From JADKIH01 sp043747595 (GTDB taxonomy: Bacteria > Bacteroidota > Bacteroidia > AKYH767-A > 2013-40CM-41-45): DNA of 28,809 nt. Of the stretch, positions 1 through 7,709 are shown in pieces (the first letter of the stretch is position 1; the number at the start of each line of letters is the position of its first letter). The stretch lies in NCBI GenBank assembly GCA_043747595.1, contig JAYTOX010000039.1, forward strand, positions 1-28,809, written 5' to 3'. The notes under the pieces were generated by a model. The model worked only from the letters and a program-made list of their open reading frames with translations. It did no database searches and was not told the origin of the DNA. The position numbers and the translations under genes were made by a program.

Positions 1-1
1 C

Positions 2-1609
2 GATGGAACAACTTCGACGCAACAAAATCCTTGGCATCATTATTTACAACCCGGAAATTATTATGCATGCTTAGCAATTGTCGATTCGGCAGGTTCAACG
101 TGCAACTGGTGCGACTCCATTCACATTGCGCCGCCCCCTCCTTGCCATACTAACTTCTCTCATTACTCTTTGGCTAATCCAGATAGCGTACATTTTTATC
201 CAACTGGTGCTGGCGCAATCTCCTACAACTGGAATTTTGGTGATGGAACAACTTCTACACAGCAATATCCTTGGCATTTTTATTCGCAGCCCGGAAATTA
301 TTATGTGTGTTTATCGATTGTAGATTCAGCTGGTGCAACATGCAACTGGTGTGACACGATTCACATCATAGGCAATCACATTTGTGATGCACATTTTGCG
401 CACTACTTTATCTCTAACCCTGATAGCATCCATTTTTATCCGACAGGAACTAGTGCAACAAATTATTATTGGAGTTTTGGTGATGGAATAACTTCAACAC
501 AACAATATCCATGGCATTTTTATTCGCAACCGGGAAATTATTATGCCTGTTTGTATATTGTAGATTCGATGGGAGTAAGTTGCAGCTGGTGCGATTCGGT
601 TCATATTGCTCCACCTCTTGCATGTCATGCAACATTTTCTCATTACTCTTTAGCAAACCCAGATAGCGTACATTTTTATTCGACAGGTAGTGGAGCAACG
701 AGTTACTTTTGGACTTTTGGCGATGGAACAACTTCAACACAACAATATCCATGGCATTTTTATTCGCAACCCGGAAGTTATTATGTATGCTTATCGATTG
801 TAGATTCAGCAGGTGCAACTTGCAATTCGTGCGACACTATTGATATTGCAGGCGCTCACATTTGTGATGCACACTTTGCCCATTACTCTATAATGAATCC
901 CGACAGTATTCATTTTTATCCGACGGGAACAAATGCATCAACTTATTATTGGAGCTTTGGCGATGGAAATTTTTCTTCTCAACATTATCCTTGGCATTAT
1001 TATACACAGCCCGGAAATTATTATGCATGTTTAACAATCACAGATTCATCAGGTGCTATGTGTACTTCTTGTGATTCAATTCACATTCCATTTCCGCCAA
1101 TGTGTGATGCACATTTTGCACATTATTCGATCTCTAGCCAAGACAGTCTTCATTTTTATCCTACAGGTAGTCCTGCAACTTCATTTTATTGGAGTTTTGG
1201 TGATAGTACTTTTACTAATCAACATGCACCATGGCATTATTATCAGTTTCCGGGCGATTACTTAGTTTGCTTGGCCTTGGTTGATTCTTCTAACGGAACA
1301 AATTGTTTGTGGTGCGATAGTGTTCATATTACACTGGCAAATGCAGTCTATGAGTTAAACAATAATTTAATACCAGTAATTGTTTATCCAAATCCAAGCG
1401 ACAAAAACATCAGCATTACTGTAGTAGGACAATCCGAAGAAATCACAATCAATATATATAATTCTATGAGTCAGTTGATGAATCTGTATAGAGGAAAGAG
1501 TCTTGAAACTATTCAATTCTCAACTGAAAATTATTCTTCCGGAATTTATTTTTTCACCGTAAAAACAGACACGCAAATTTTTAGAGGGAAATTTATTGTG
1601 AGGCATTAA
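2..1609 (+). CDS. Secreted tandem-PKD protein with T9SS type A sorting domain (5'-partial)
   Basis: The frame is open from base 2, so the gene starts left of the window; a TTG near base 170 is not a real start. It encodes 535 visible residues. After a partial unit come five full PKD-like units of exactly 80 codons (240 bp), beginning near codons 48, 128, 208, 288 and 368. Each carries W-x-F-G-D, a PWH-Y-PG-Y core and about four cysteines, including a terminal C-x-x-C-D, probably forming disulfides. The C terminus, from Y462-P-N-P onward, is a T9SS type A sorting domain ending in a G-I-Y-F-F strand and a basic tail, so the product is expected to be exported through the outer membrane and anchored or released at the surface. 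PKD modules usually act as spacers or adhesion and glycan-contact domains. The true function lies in the missing N terminus or is structural. A terminator follows 20 bp after the stop. Confidence 0.9.
   Translation, partial: DGTTSTQQNPWHHYLQPGNYYACLAIVDSAGSTCNWCDSIHIAPPPPCHTNFSHYSLANPDSVHFYPTGAGAISYNWNFGDGTTSTQQYPWHFYSQPGNYYVCLSIVDSAGATCNWCDTIHIIGNHICDAHFAHYFISNPDSIHFYPTGTSATNYYWSFGDGITSTQQYPWHFYSQPGNYYACLYIVDSMGVSCSWCDSVHIAPPLACHATFSHYSLANPDSVHFYSTGSGATSYFWTFGDGTTSTQQYPWHFYSQPGSYYVCLSIVDSAGATCNSCDTIDIAGAHICDAHFAHYSIMNPDSIHFYPTGTNASTYYWSFGDGNFSSQHYPWHYYTQPGNYYACLTITDSSGAMCTSCDSIHIPFPPMCDAHFAHYSISSQDSLHFYPTGSPATSFYWSFGDSTFTNQHAPWHYYQFPGDYLVCLALVDSSNGTNCLWCDSVHITLANAVYELNNNLIPVIVYPNPSDKNISITVVGQSEEITINIYNSMSQLMNLYRGKSLETIQFSTENYSSGIYFFTVKTDTQIFRGKFIVRH
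143..1342 (+). repeat. 240-bp tandem coding repeats (PKD units), five full copies
   Basis: Equivalent positions recur at 2, 242, 482, 722, 962 and 1202, an exact 240-bp period with no indels. Two subtypes alternate. One starts C-H-x-x-F-S-H-Y-S-L (143, 623). The other starts C-D-A-H-F-A-H-Y (383, 863, 1103). The linkers between units alternate in step, which suggests a 480-bp two-unit block was duplicated. Confidence 0.9.
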
Positions 1610-1627
1610 ATTCTATTCAGGCGGTAT

Positions 1628-1675
1628 GGCCCAGAGGTAATTCGAGCTAATTACTACTGGGTCCTATTTTTTCTT
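1628..1675 (+). terminator. Rho-independent terminator after the PKD gene
   Basis: GGCCCAG and CTGGGTC arms enclose a second pairing, GTAATT with AATTAC, around a six-base loop. A T-rich run (TATTTTTTCTTT) follows directly. It lies about 20 bp after the stop at 1609. Confidence 0.8.
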
Positions 1676-1753
1676 TCCTATTTTATAATTATAGAAATAA
1701 ATTCACTACACTATGTAGGCCAATACTAATTACATTATCGGATCAATAGAGTT

Positions 1754-1785
1754 TTTGATAATTGTTAGACAAAACAATTATCAAA
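1754..1785. repeat. Perfect 13-bp inverted repeat
   Basis: The arms TTTGATAATTGTT (1754-1766) and AACAATTATCAAA (1773-1785) are exact reverse complements with a 6-base loop. Neither strand has a T-tract next to it, so it is not a standard terminator. It could be a protein-binding palindrome. Confidence 0.6.
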
Positions 1786-1893
1786 TCTGTTGTTCCCTAA
1801 TGTCTACTATTCGCAATCCATTTTAAGAAAAACCAACGGTTTAAAATTAAAGAATCCATTTGAAGCAATGAATATTATCGTGATATGTTTCAT

Positions 1894-1931
1894 CGATATT
1901 AATTTAAGTTTTTATAATTAAATTAATATCG
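1894..1931. repeat. Perfect 14-bp inverted repeat downstream of the minus-strand small gene
   Basis: CGATATTAATTTAA (1894-1907) and TTAAATTAATATCG (1918-1931) pair perfectly around a 10-base loop. It begins 22 bp past the stop of the minus-strand gene at 1954-2265 and may stabilise the 3' end of that transcript. No clear U-tract follows on the minus strand. Confidence 0.55.
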
Positions 1932-1953
1932 CCTAAAAGGCACAAACAATTGC

Positions 1954-2265
1954 TTATCGTTGCCATAAATCACACAACACTTCCACGAGCTCTCCGCACT
2001 CTTCCATGACAGCCCGGCCTTGCATTGATTCCAATAGTGCAAAATGACGATTGGAGAGCCACCATATTCCTGAGTTGTTCTCAAACGATTTTGCACATGC
2101 GCAATTGATGCTCGTACGACTAACTTCAAAGCCCGTATTGATCAAAAAGTCGTGACAATTACAAACTCCGGATGTGACATCTCTAACAATAAATATTTCT
2201 CCTTTTTTAAAGATATTGTTAGGATGATTTCGGATTGATACTATTTCTTGTCCTGGTAAATACAT
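1954..2265 (-). CDS. Small cysteine-containing hypothetical protein
   Basis: A 103-residue protein starting at ATG (2265). No signal peptide or membrane segment is visible. The N-terminal part, with G-Q-E-I-V and K-K-G-E-I-F-I-V, resembles the short beta-barrel (SH3-like) starts common in small Bacteroidota and phage proteins. Two C-x-C pairs follow (C35/C37 and C55/C57), with further cysteines at C90 and C97, which is a plausible metal-binding pattern. I recall proteins of this general layout in phages and mobile elements but cannot name a family with confidence. The gene stands alone on the minus strand between long non-coding stretches and has no obvious operon partner. The start is the only ATG that gives the whole domain. 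A real gene is likely from its composition and length, but the function is unknown. Confidence 0.6.
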   Translation of the reverse strand: MYLPGQEIVSIRNHPNNIFKKGEIFIVRDVTSGVCNCHDFLINTGFEVSRTSINCACAKSFENNSGIWWLSNRHFALLESMQGRAVMEECGELVEVLCDLWQR

Positions 2266-2836
2266 AATGCTCGTTTTTTAAGTTTAATTATAAATTGATC
2301 AATAGTTATTAATAACAATTGATTTAGTGACAGGTAACTTCATGACACATTTCATTCTATCTACTCTTACAAACCAAGAGTTCATCAAAAACTCTCAGTC
2401 GAAATAGGAGATCGCAAGTATTGCCGATACAGAGGATATTGAATAAGCAAATGCATACAATGAAATTTTAATCATTCCAAAGCATCAGGAAAATATGAAT
2501 CGCGTATAGGGATAGAACATTTTTGACCACGCGGCCCACATCTTCTTACCACCGTGGCGTTCCCACTCGGTTGGCTTCCAATTATTCAATTGGAATTCTT
2601 GATGCAATTAATAGGTTACAAATATAACGCATCCAACAATCAAAAAAATAAATTACTGAAAAAATATTTTGACAAGATGGGTCAGGAATGAAATATTTAT
2701 TCATTCATCTTCAATCAAGCAAATAAAAATCTATTATTAAATATCTCCAAATAAAAAATAATAAACAAAACGAACCGGAAAATTAATTTAATTATCAAAG
2801 AAAAAGAAATATTACTCCTTCGTGATTCTTGCTCAA
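2266..2836. other. 571-bp non-coding stretch with a possible gene remnant
   Basis: Mostly AT-rich and without a gene. The exception is a distinctly GC-richer patch around 2521-2575, which on the minus strand reads as an amino-acid-like sequence rich in Trp and Lys (described separately at 2485-2607). A perfect 8-bp inverted repeat, TTCCAATT/AATTGGAA, lies at 2576-2595 without a T-tract. A short plus-strand frame (2342-2407) is interrupted by stops. Confidence 0.4.
2485..2607 (-). pseudogene. Possible micro-ORF or gene remnant (40 codons)
   Basis: On the minus strand, codons from a TTG at 2607 to TGA at 2485 give a peptide containing NWKPTEWERHGGKKMW, with five Trp and a higher GC content than its surroundings. 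A stop lies directly before the TTG and no ATG gives the full length, so it looks more like the tail of a decayed gene than an intact one. An in-frame ATG near the middle would leave too little protein. No family recognised. Confidence 0.2.
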
Positions 2837-4315
2837 TCAAACCTGTCTAAGCTTCCTCAACAACTCCACCATCGCTAACGTATCCATTTTACAATAAGCT
2901 AAAAGATCATTACGGGCTTGAGTTATGTCGCCTTCAAATTCACCTTTCAGCATTGAAGCAAAAATAGAACTTGCTGTGCCGCCCTCTTGAATATTGAGCA
3001 CATCGTACGACAGCTCCGGAACTAGTGCCGGCAATATTTTTTTAATTGAATATGACCCTTGCATTTCAGGAGTATAATACCATCTTTTTTGAAATGGAAC
3101 CATCAAATCTTTGAGCCTATCAATTATTTTATTGAGCATACTTTTGTACTTCGGAAATGCTAACGCTAGCTCAGCTAATTTGCTTTTCTCGAATGAAATG
3201 TTGTAAACTAGGATATCACCATCATCACCAACATCAGAAATTAATTGTACAACAAACGGAACTCTCGGATCGGAACCATTCACTTCTGCTAAAAACTCTT
3301 TATGAACTGCTGTACTTTTATTATTTTTTAAAACATGCAATGAATATTGAAAGACTAATTGCTGATAAGGTTTACTTTTGTCGAACAGTGGTACTGCACT
3401 AGAGAATGTTTCAAAGTCTAAAAAATAAAGCGGGTATTGTAAATCGCTTACAAACTCCTTGATTTTCTTTTTATCGATCGTTGTTTCGTTGTTGATCTCA
3501 CCTTTTACTTGCATCCATTGGTTTTCATTAAGTGGATAATCATCTGGAATGTCGATGAAATTAATAATATTCTTAGTATATAAATCAAACTTCTTTACTT
3601 CTGTTAATCTTGCTATATTAAAAACTGAATTGTCAGGTATTTTCTTCCAACAATGATCAGTAAAATCGCAAGTGTACGGGCTGTTACAATGTGGTCCGAT
3701 GTCGACTACTGGAATATCTTTTTGCTTTAATACTTTTTTCAAAAGTGCTACTTGATTGGGAATGCCAGGCAACAACTCCAAGACATCATTTTTCACCGAT
3801 TCAATATTAAAAAGTTGTTGCAAATCGATTGGGCCATCTTTTACATACTGATTATTGATATAAACAATTGAAATGTCTTTAAGATCAACACTGGAATTAG
3901 AGATTGCGTAGTACTGAATTGCAGCATCCAATAAATACGTTTCAGAAATACTTGTAGAACTTTTTACTTCATAGGCTTTCCAACCATTTTTTACTTTTAC
4001 CAAAATATCGAGCGCAGCCAATACACCATTAAATTGAAAGGCCGCTTCATAAATAATTTTTGTCCCCTTTTTTATTTCTTCCATCGTACGCACTACCGCC
4101 TTTTGAAAATTATAATAACTTTCAGGCGTGCAATCTACTCCACCTGGAAAAAGTTGTTGCGCCAACTCACCTACACTAGTTCCTTGTGCAAAAATAGCCT
4201 GCTGCGATACGCTGATTTCCGCCCTATATTCTTTGTGATGCTTACTTAAGTACAATGCTTTTGTGCATTGCATTCCTTTGATGAAGGTGGATTTAGAGAG
4301 CGTGTGTTTTTGCAT
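2837..4315 (-). CDS. DUF2779 protein: PD-(D/E)XK nuclease with Cys cluster fused to DEDDy-type exonuclease domain
   Basis: A 492-residue cytoplasmic protein. The N-terminal L-S-K-S-x-F-I-K-G-x-Q-C-x-K-A-L-Y-L is the typical DUF2779 opening. Residues about 80-140 carry a Cas4/RecB-like PD-(D/E)XK core: D103, E116-V-K118 and Q134-Y. C17 with C210, C216 and C222 is arranged as in Cas4/AddB enzymes that bind a 4Fe-4S cluster. Residues about 295-490 hold an RNase H-like exonuclease: D300-F-E302, Y371-N with F375-E, and Y474-x3-D478, matching DEDDy motifs I and III. Known for the family: predicted nuclease, biochemically little studied. Inferred: a DNA-processing enzyme, possibly in repair or defence. 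It has no cas genes or other obvious partner here; its neighbours are an unknown protein and an empty intergenic region. Confidence 0.85.
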   Translation of the reverse strand: MQKHTLSKSTFIKGMQCTKALYLSKHHKEYRAEISVSQQAIFAQGTSVGELAQQLFPGGVDCTPESYYNFQKAVVRTMEEIKKGTKIIYEAAFQFNGVLAALDILVKVKNGWKAYEVKSSTSISETYLLDAAIQYYAISNSSVDLKDISIVYINNQYVKDGPIDLQQLFNIESVKNDVLELLPGIPNQVALLKKVLKQKDIPVVDIGPHCNSPYTCDFTDHCWKKIPDNSVFNIARLTEVKKFDLYTKNIINFIDIPDDYPLNENQWMQVKGEINNETTIDKKKIKEFVSDLQYPLYFLDFETFSSAVPLFDKSKPYQQLVFQYSLHVLKNNKSTAVHKEFLAEVNGSDPRVPFVVQLISDVGDDGDILVYNISFEKSKLAELALAFPKYKSMLNKIIDRLKDLMVPFQKRWYYTPEMQGSYSIKKILPALVPELSYDVLNIQEGGTASSIFASMLKGEFEGDITQARNDLLAYCKMDTLAMVELLRKLRQV

Positions 4316-4437
4316 GTGCTAATTCTTTGATTTATATTTTTTGAAAATTATTCAATTTTTACAAATCGATTTTAAATACCAATTTCTCAACACAATAAAA
4401 ATACAACTAATTTTAATGTTTTATGAAAAATCAATTT

Positions 4438-4463
4438 CGTTGAGCATCGTCGTTTTCTCAACG
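4438..4463 (-). terminator. Weak hairpin overlapping the stop of the 130-residue gene
   Basis: CGTTGAG (4438-4444) and CTCAACG (4457-4463) pair around a 12-base loop and overlap the TGA of the minus-strand gene. The minus strand then reads AAATTGATTTTTC, a weak U-tract. It may be a terminator but is not convincing. Confidence 0.3.
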
Positions 4464-4850
4464 TGATTGCGAAAGATTAAAGATTATACCTAACTCTTCT
4501 TTAGAAAATAAATTAGTTAACGTATCTTCAGAGACTGCCATAATAAAATATTTATCGTTGTTAGCAAAAATTGGTATTATTTTACTTTCCAAGTCTTCAA
4601 TTGAATCTTCCCACCTAACAAGAACAGTTGTGTGATTAATGATTACACAACCAAACGGATTTAAAGCATCCAATTCATTTAATCGATAAGCTTCCGGATG
4701 ATAATCATGTAGTAAATATTCAAAGGTTCTCCCACCAGTTACTTTATATATTCTCTTACCATCATAACCTTCTAGGGCATAATCCGTTTCCTTTTGAGTA
4801 ATTTTCACTTCTGCAAAGCCTCCTATTTTGAATGTAATTAAGTATAACAT
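4458..4850 (-). CDS. Hypothetical protein of 130 residues
   Basis: The frame runs from ATG (4850) to TGA (4458). The predicted product has no signal peptide, lipobox or hydrophobic membrane segment and looks like a small soluble alpha/beta protein. Acidic residues dominate the second half (E-D-S-I-E-D-L-E). I do not recognise a family. The gene is on the same strand as the DUF2779 gene, 142 bp away, and as the propeller gene, 66 bp away, but the gaps are AT-rich and there is no clear sign of an operon. Size and composition would be compatible with a small immunity or accessory protein, but nothing here shows that. Confidence 0.55.
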   Translation of the reverse strand: MLYLITFKIGGFAEVKITQKETDYALEGYDGKRIYKVTGGRTFEYLLHDYHPEAYRLNELDALNPFGCVIINHTTVLVRWEDSIEDLESKIIPIFANNDKYFIMAVSEDTLTNLFSKEELGIIFNLSQSR

Positions 4851-4916
4851 ACTACTCTATAATTATATATACTTTAAATAATAAACCTGTTATTCGAAAA
4901 TATCCTTTCATCGAAA

Positions 4917-6929
4917 TCACTCTCCCACCACCAACTTAAAATTCCCCACTGACCTACTTGAGCGAATACTCAACAAATAAATTCCATTCTTTAAGTTTAG
5001 CTCTGCAGCACTAACTTTTATGGATTTGTTAATGATAGAATGGTAGAGAATTTTACCTAATAGATTTGATACGATTATTTCTGATGGCCTATTTTCATCG
5101 GGTAGCGCAATAGTAAATTCGTCAGTAGTCGGATTGGGATAAATAATTGCATTGATTCTCTCCTGTTCCACATTTAAAACAGATGTTAGTATTTGTGGAA
5201 TTACTGTCATCGATATTACTGAACTACTCTGATCTACTCTATAAATATTCGTAGTGTCACAATAACTATCGGCGCAGCCCATACTATCATTCACGGCCAA
5301 ACAAATTGTATACAAGCCCGCCGCTGCATAAGCATGATTCGGAAATTGTCCAACTGAACTATCTCCATCACCCCAATACCAAGTGTACGACAATTGTGAA
5401 GAACCATATGCTTCGTTCATAGCAAACCAATGTTGAGGAATTGTATCTGGGAACACGCTAAAATGAGCAGAACAAACGCCGAACTTAGCGAGATAAATAT
5501 CTTCTTGTCCGCCACCGTTTGTAAAATTCGTAAGTGCATTTGATCCGAAACTTATCGACGAACTATTAAAATATCCCGTTGTAAATATATTTCCAATTCC
5601 ATCGACTGCTAATGATGTACCTTCGTCATCCATCGACCCACCTATGCCTTCTGCCCACTGAAAATTTCCAGCTCTATCAAGTTTAAGCAGAAAACTATTT
5701 TGTGTTCCTGCCGATGTTACTGAATGAATTGCTGCCGAAGGATCGAAATCGACAGTACTACTAAAACTTCCGGTAAGCAATACCGAACCATTTGCAATCG
5801 TATCAAAGACAATGCTGTTTCCATAATCATACCCTGCACCTCCTATATTTTTTGACCATAAATAGTTTCCTAGAGAATCTAATTTCAGAATAAAAATATC
5901 TTGCAGACCAGCCGATGTTAAATATGCGGTTGTAGATAAATTCGGATCGAAGTCGACAGTGCCGGTAAAATAACCTGTGATATAAAGATTATTTTGCAAA
6001 TCTGTTGCTAGAGAATATCCCCATTCATCGGTAGAACCGCCTATACCTGATGCATAAATCAAATTTCCATTGCTATCAACTTTCACAATGAAAATATCTT
6101 TGCCACCATTAGCAGTAATAGAATCGGATAAATTAGGATCAGGATTGAAATCGACAGTGCTATCAAAATAACCTGTAACATAACAATTCTGATTTGCATC
6201 GATGGTTATTGCCGATGCATTGTCTGCCGAACTTCCTCCCATCGATTTTGCCCATTGAAACACTCCTTGATTATTTAATTTCAGTAAATAAATATCGGTT
6301 GAACCTGAAGTAGACGTCATATTAAAACTAGCACCGGCATCCGGATTGAAATCGTATGTGCCAAGAAAAAATCCGGCGATAAATATATTTCCAACATTAT
6401 CAGTTTTCAAAGAAGAAGGCCAACCACCGACTCCACCGCCTATACTTCCGGCCCAAATAAAGTTACCATTCGCATCGAGTTTCAGAATAAAAGCATCGAC
6501 ATTTCCGGGAGTATTAATGAGATTATAAATCCCCACGCTATCAGGATCAAAATCAACTGTGCCATCGAAGAATCCTGTAATAATTATATCACCGTTAGGA
6601 TCAATAACGATAGCTACACCATCATCATCACCTGCTCCACCAATTCTTTTTGCCCATAGAAAATTTCCTGCGCGATCAAATTTGGTAATGAAAATATCGT
6701 CGTAAGCAGACGATGTAAGATTAACCGTAGCAGCACTTGGATCAAAATCGACAGTCAGCTGAAAGTAGCCGGTTACATAAACGTTTCCGGAATTGTCGAC
6801 AGCTACTGACTTTCCTCCTTCGTTGGACGCCCCACCCATAGATTTTGCCCACTGCCAATTGGCGGTTTGACCATTTGTGCTTACGAATACAAGTTGTATA
6901 ATAAAGAGAAGGGTAAATATTTTTTTCAT
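4917..6929 (-). CDS. Secreted seven-bladed SBBP beta-propeller protein with PKD and T9SS sorting domain
   Basis: 670 residues. Residues 1-20 are a Sec signal peptide ending before Q21. Seven SBBP-type repeats of 66-67 residues follow, starting near residues 25, 91, 158, 225, 291, 357 and 424. Each has W-A-x-x-I/M-G-G, a D-x-x-G-N-x-Y/I-x-T-G-Y/F-F strand, T-V-D-F-D/N-P and D-I-F-x-x-K. Seven copies fit a closed seven-bladed propeller, and the repeated D-F-D-P turn could bind Ca2+. A PKD domain (about 486-565) shows the same cysteine layout as the PKD units at the left edge of the window. The type A sorting domain begins at Y597-P-N-P. Expected location: cell surface or medium through the T9SS. 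The ligand is unknown. No terminator was found in the 66-bp gap downstream. Confidence 0.9.
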   Translation of the reverse strand: MKKIFTLLFIIQLVFVSTNGQTANWQWAKSMGGASNEGGKSVAVDNSGNVYVTGYFQLTVDFDPSAATVNLTSSAYDDIFITKFDRAGNFLWAKRIGGAGDDDGVAIVIDPNGDIIITGFFDGTVDFDPDSVGIYNLINTPGNVDAFILKLDANGNFIWAGSIGGGVGGWPSSLKTDNVGNIFIAGFFLGTYDFNPDAGASFNMTSTSGSTDIYLLKLNNQGVFQWAKSMGGSSADNASAITIDANQNCYVTGYFDSTVDFNPDPNLSDSITANGGKDIFIVKVDSNGNLIYASGIGGSTDEWGYSLATDLQNNLYITGYFTGTVDFDPNLSTTAYLTSAGLQDIFILKLDSLGNYLWSKNIGGAGYDYGNSIVFDTIANGSVLLTGSFSSTVDFDPSAAIHSVTSAGTQNSFLLKLDRAGNFQWAEGIGGSMDDEGTSLAVDGIGNIFTTGYFNSSSISFGSNALTNFTNGGGQEDIYLAKFGVCSAHFSVFPDTIPQHWFAMNEAYGSSQLSYTWYWGDGDSSVGQFPNHAYAAAGLYTICLAVNDSMGCADSYCDTTNIYRVDQSSSVISMTVIPQILTSVLNVEQERINAIIYPNPTTDEFTIALPDENRPSEIIVSNLLGKILYHSIINKSIKVSAAELNLKNGIYLLSIRSSRSVGNFKLVVGE

Positions 6930-7151
6930 TTTCGATAAAATATTGGCGATTTAATTGATTAACAATGTACGATAAAAAATGAGATGCGATAATTAAAGGA
7001 GATGTTGTTATAAATGAAATTTTGCTGTAAAGAAAAAAAACCAATTTACATTTTACAAGATTTAAAAATTCACAAAACGACTTCAACGAATAAAAATCAT
7101 AAGAAGATGTGTAAATAAATCTTGTGACTAATTGAAGCTTCAACTGAATTA

Positions 7152-7709
7152 TTAATGCAAATCCATAGAGCTTGAATAAAGTAGAAATTCAGGAATATCG
7201 CCTTCAGTTTCCAAATTCCCTTTCTGATCATACGTTATAAAATGAGCAGTTGCTGATTTTATATTTACAATGGCAATTATTCTCCGTTGTCCATTGCTAT
7301 GGACAATTTCAACTTTTTGTATTCGGCCATAACTGTATGTTATTTGTTTATAAAAATCTTTTCCTCGACGAAAATATTTCCATACTCCTGTTTTATAGCC
7401 ATTAGAATAATTACCCTTCGACAAACAAACATTCTTTTGAATGGAACGAATATCACGCCCATGCTCAGTAACACAACCTTTTGTTGTCATGCTGAATGTT
7501 ATCCCAGATTCAATTAGTTCAGTAGCTAGTGTATCTGTTTCCGTCCATTCACCAATTTTCAATCCCAAAGAATCTTTCTGATTTAGAGCAGTCAATACTT
7601 GCGCATTCAAATTTCCAAAAACGCTTATAAAAGAAACAGAAACCAGTAAATATATATTTTTCAATCCGATTTTATTATAAGTATAAAGGAGCCTTTTGTC
7701 TTTCATCAT
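7152..7709 (-). CDS. Secreted MORN/YwqK-like small protein
   Basis: 185 residues. Two ATGs open the frame (7709 and 7706). An N-terminal basic stretch and hydrophobic segment end in L-N-A-Q near residue 37, a typical Bacteroidota Sec signal. The mature part contains G-E-W-T-E (about residue 53) and G-N-Y-S-N-G-Y-K-T-G-V-W-K-Y-F (about 98-112), the pattern of MORN-variant (YwqK-type) repeats. These form beta hairpins and occur in many exported Bacteroidota proteins of unknown role. The gene is read away from the SusC/SusD locus. A 12-bp perfect palindrome, TTGAAGCTTCAA, lies just past its stop at 7132-7143. Function unknown; the repeat assignment is by motif only. Confidence 0.65.
   Translation of the reverse strand: MMKDKRLLYTYNKIGLKNIYLLVSVSFISVFGNLNAQVLTALNQKDSLGLKIGEWTETDTLATELIESGITFSMTTKGCVTEHGRDIRSIQKNVCLSKGNYSNGYKTGVWKYFRRGKDFYKQITYSYGRIQKVEIVHSNGQRRIIAIVNIKSATAHFITYDQKGNLETEGDIPEFLLYSSSMDLH

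Larger units (their letters stand above)
1610..1953. other. Intergenic region between convergent genes
   Basis: The region holds the terminator at 1628-1675 and two long perfect AT-rich inverted repeats (1754-1785 and 1894-1931). I see no convincing coding frame or structured RNA gene in the rest. Confidence 0.6.

Noticed and set aside
450..818. 122-codon minus-strand frame in the PKD repeats
   Set aside because: It is antisense to the repeats, and its internal repetition simply mirrors the coding strand.
1621..1664. tRNA-like sequence start (GCGGTATGGCCCAGAGGTAATTCGAGC)
   Set aside because: No anticodon arm, T-loop or acceptor pairing follows; the segment folds simply as a hairpin with a T-tract, a terminator.
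2342..2407. Short plus-strand frame of 21 codons in the intergenic gap
   Set aside because: It stops after 21 codons, has further stops shortly after, and shows no conserved features.
6742..7143. 133-codon minus-strand frame across the start of the propeller gene
   Set aside because: It overlaps the well-supported propeller gene in another frame on the same strand, and its product has no recognisable features.
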